A stretch of 5,460 bases of DNA from Candidatus Zixiibacteriota bacterium. GTDB taxonomy: Bacteria > Zixibacteria > MSB-5A5 > GN15 > JAAZOE01. Where the stretch lies: contig JAQVRW010000220.1 of NCBI GenBank assembly GCA_028700875.1, forward strand, positions 1-5,460, written 5' to 3'. The position numbers and the translations under genes are program-made. Below the pieces are notes generated by a model. That model searched no databases. It saw only the letters and a list, made by a program, of their open reading frames with translations, and was not told the DNA's origin. Positions 4,402 through 5,460 of the stretch are shown here, piece by piece (position 1 is the first letter of the stretch; each line of letters starts with the position of its first letter).

Positions 4402-5460
4402 GTGAAACATCGGCTCGTTTTGTGGATATTGCTGGCGGTGCTTCTGCCCGCGTGGGTGGTTGCCCAGGAAGATGCGGGAACTATTCCGCTCAAGACCAAT
4501 CCCAAGGAAATGCACCAGATCATGTGGCAGCGGCTTCAGCCGCGGCTGGCGGCCGAACAGGCGGCCGAGCAGGCGGCGGAGAAATACCTGGCCGCCGTGA
4601 ACGCTACCAACTGGCAGGAATACGACATGTATTTCTACAGCGTCGGCCTGACCATCAATCACGTCACCCACATCATCTACGGGCAGGTGGGCATCTATGG
4701 CCGGCCGACGGTGTCTTCGCTGGATACCGTCATGGTCAATCTGAACAGCGTGCTGACCGTGGATTCGGTGTATAATGAAACCGGCAACCTGATGTTCACG
4801 CATCAGAACAACTATCTGACCGTACACCTCGACCGCGCGGTCGTCCAGGGAGATTCCTTCGGATTTACGGTCGCTTATCACGGCACGCCCCCGAGCACCG
4901 GCTTGATGGGCTTCAACTTCGCCACGCATCTGAGCAAGCCGCTCATCACCACCCTGTCGGAACCATACGGCGCCCACGATTGGTGGCCCTGCAACGACAT
5001 CACCGCCGACAAGGCCGACTCGGTCGACGTCATTATCACCGCCGATACCTCGCTGGTGGTTGCCTCCAATGGGCTGCAGGTATCGGACGTGAACAACGGC
5101 GACGGCACCCATACGGTCTGGTGGCAGGAACGGTATCCGATCGCGACTTATCTGGTGAGCATCGCGCTTCATCCGTACACCGTCTGGGGAGACTGGTATC
5201 ATTCCAGCCCGACCGATTCCATGCCGCTTCAGTATTTCGTGTATCCCGAACGGGACGCGTATTCCCGTCCGGCCTATGCCGTCATCCCCGAAATGATCTC
5301 CATCCTGGCCGCCCGATACGGCGAATATCCGTTTATCGACGAAAAATACGGTTGCAGCCATTTCGACTGGGGCGGGGCGATGGAACATCAAACCAACACC
5401 TCCACCGACGCCTCGGACTGGGGCATGGGATCGGATGTGGTCGTCCACGAATTGAGCCAT
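4402..5460 (+). CDS. Secreted M1-family zinc metallopeptidase (3' end outside window)
   Basis: The first 353 residues are visible. M1 enzymes are zinc aminopeptidases that trim N-terminal residues from peptides; this one should act outside the cytoplasmic membrane. A Sec signal peptide spans residues 1-21 (core LVLWILLAVLLPAW, cleavage near VVA|QE). An Ala/Glu-rich helical stretch (about 40-67) follows, then the N-terminal beta-saddle domain with the family stretch SEPYGAHDWWPCND (about 194-207) and VVASNG. The catalytic domain then starts, with the substrate-binding motif GGAMEHQT (324-331, the GAMEN equivalent) and the zinc motif HELSH (349-353), whose last His is the final codon of the window. 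The third zinc ligand, expected as a downstream Glu, cannot be seen. Within GGAMEHQT, His replaces the Asn of classic GAMEN, which I recall from related secreted M1 proteins. The gene starts with GTG behind AGGAGG and has its own promoter. A C-terminal sorting or dockerin domain may lie beyond the window. Confidence 0.93.
   Translation, partial: MKHRLVLWILLAVLLPAWVVAQEDAGTIPLKTNPKEMHQIMWQRLQPRLAAEQAAEQAAEKYLAAVNATNWQEYDMYFYSVGLTINHVTHIIYGQVGIYGRPTVSSLDTVMVNLNSVLTVDSVYNETGNLMFTHQNNYLTVHLDRAVVQGDSFGFTVAYHGTPPSTGLMGFNFATHLSKPLITTLSEPYGAHDWWPCNDITADKADSVDVIITADTSLVVASNGLQVSDVNNGDGTHTVWWQERYPIATYLVSIALHPYTVWGDWYHSSPTDSMPLQYFVYPERDAYSRPAYAVIPEMISILAARYGEYPFIDEKYGCSHFDWGGAMEHQTNTSTDASDWGMGSDVVVHELSH

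Noticed and set aside
4345..5460. Long 371-codon open frame on the minus strand across the peptidase gene
   Set aside because: It is the antisense shadow of the M1 gene. The + strand frame has a signal peptide, Shine-Dalgarno site and clear M1 motifs, while the minus-strand protein is a low-complexity His/Arg/Gly-rich product with no recognisable domain.

Overview
The window looks like chromosomal DNA of a GC-rich bacterium from an uncultivated FCB-type lineage; Zixibacteria is my best guess. This rests on family style and not on a marker gene. A secreted protein ends in a dockerin with the 'DAVYIVNYLFRGG' wording common in that group, it carries BACON-like beta-sandwich repeats, and it sits beside a secreted M1 peptidase of the 'GGAMEHQT' type. 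All four genes are on the + strand, and no mobile element, CRISPR array, tRNA or rRNA is visible.

Layout: (1) Positions 2-1072 hold the 3' part of a Lon-family protease gene. The peptidase domain keeps its Ser-Lys dyad. Three ATPase positions visible in the fragment (sensor 1, arginine finger, sensor 2) are all substituted, and the protein ends in a strongly basic tail. (2) Positions 1153-1692 encode a 179-residue secreted protein made of one cohesin-like module. (3) Positions 1879-4161 encode a 760-residue secreted protein with a signal peptide, an N-terminal module homologous to gene 2, five BACON-like repeats and a C-terminal two-loop dockerin. (4) Positions 4402-5460 hold the 5' part of a secreted M1 metallopeptidase gene, cut by the window end just after its HELSH zinc motif.

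Each of the three secreted-protein genes has its own sigma70-like promoter (TTGACA with a 16-17 bp spacer) and a strong Shine-Dalgarno site. Genes 2 and 3 are separated by a perfect 13-bp hairpin, and genes 3 and 4 by a classic hairpin plus T-tract terminator. They therefore look like separate transcription units and not an operon. No gene-free stretch exceeds about 240 bp.

The most interesting points are the Lon homologue that seems to have lost ATPase residues while keeping its protease site, and the neighbouring pair of a cohesin-like-only protein and a protein with a cohesin-like head and a dockerin tail. The second could be a small extracellular or surface assembly system, but that reading is inference.
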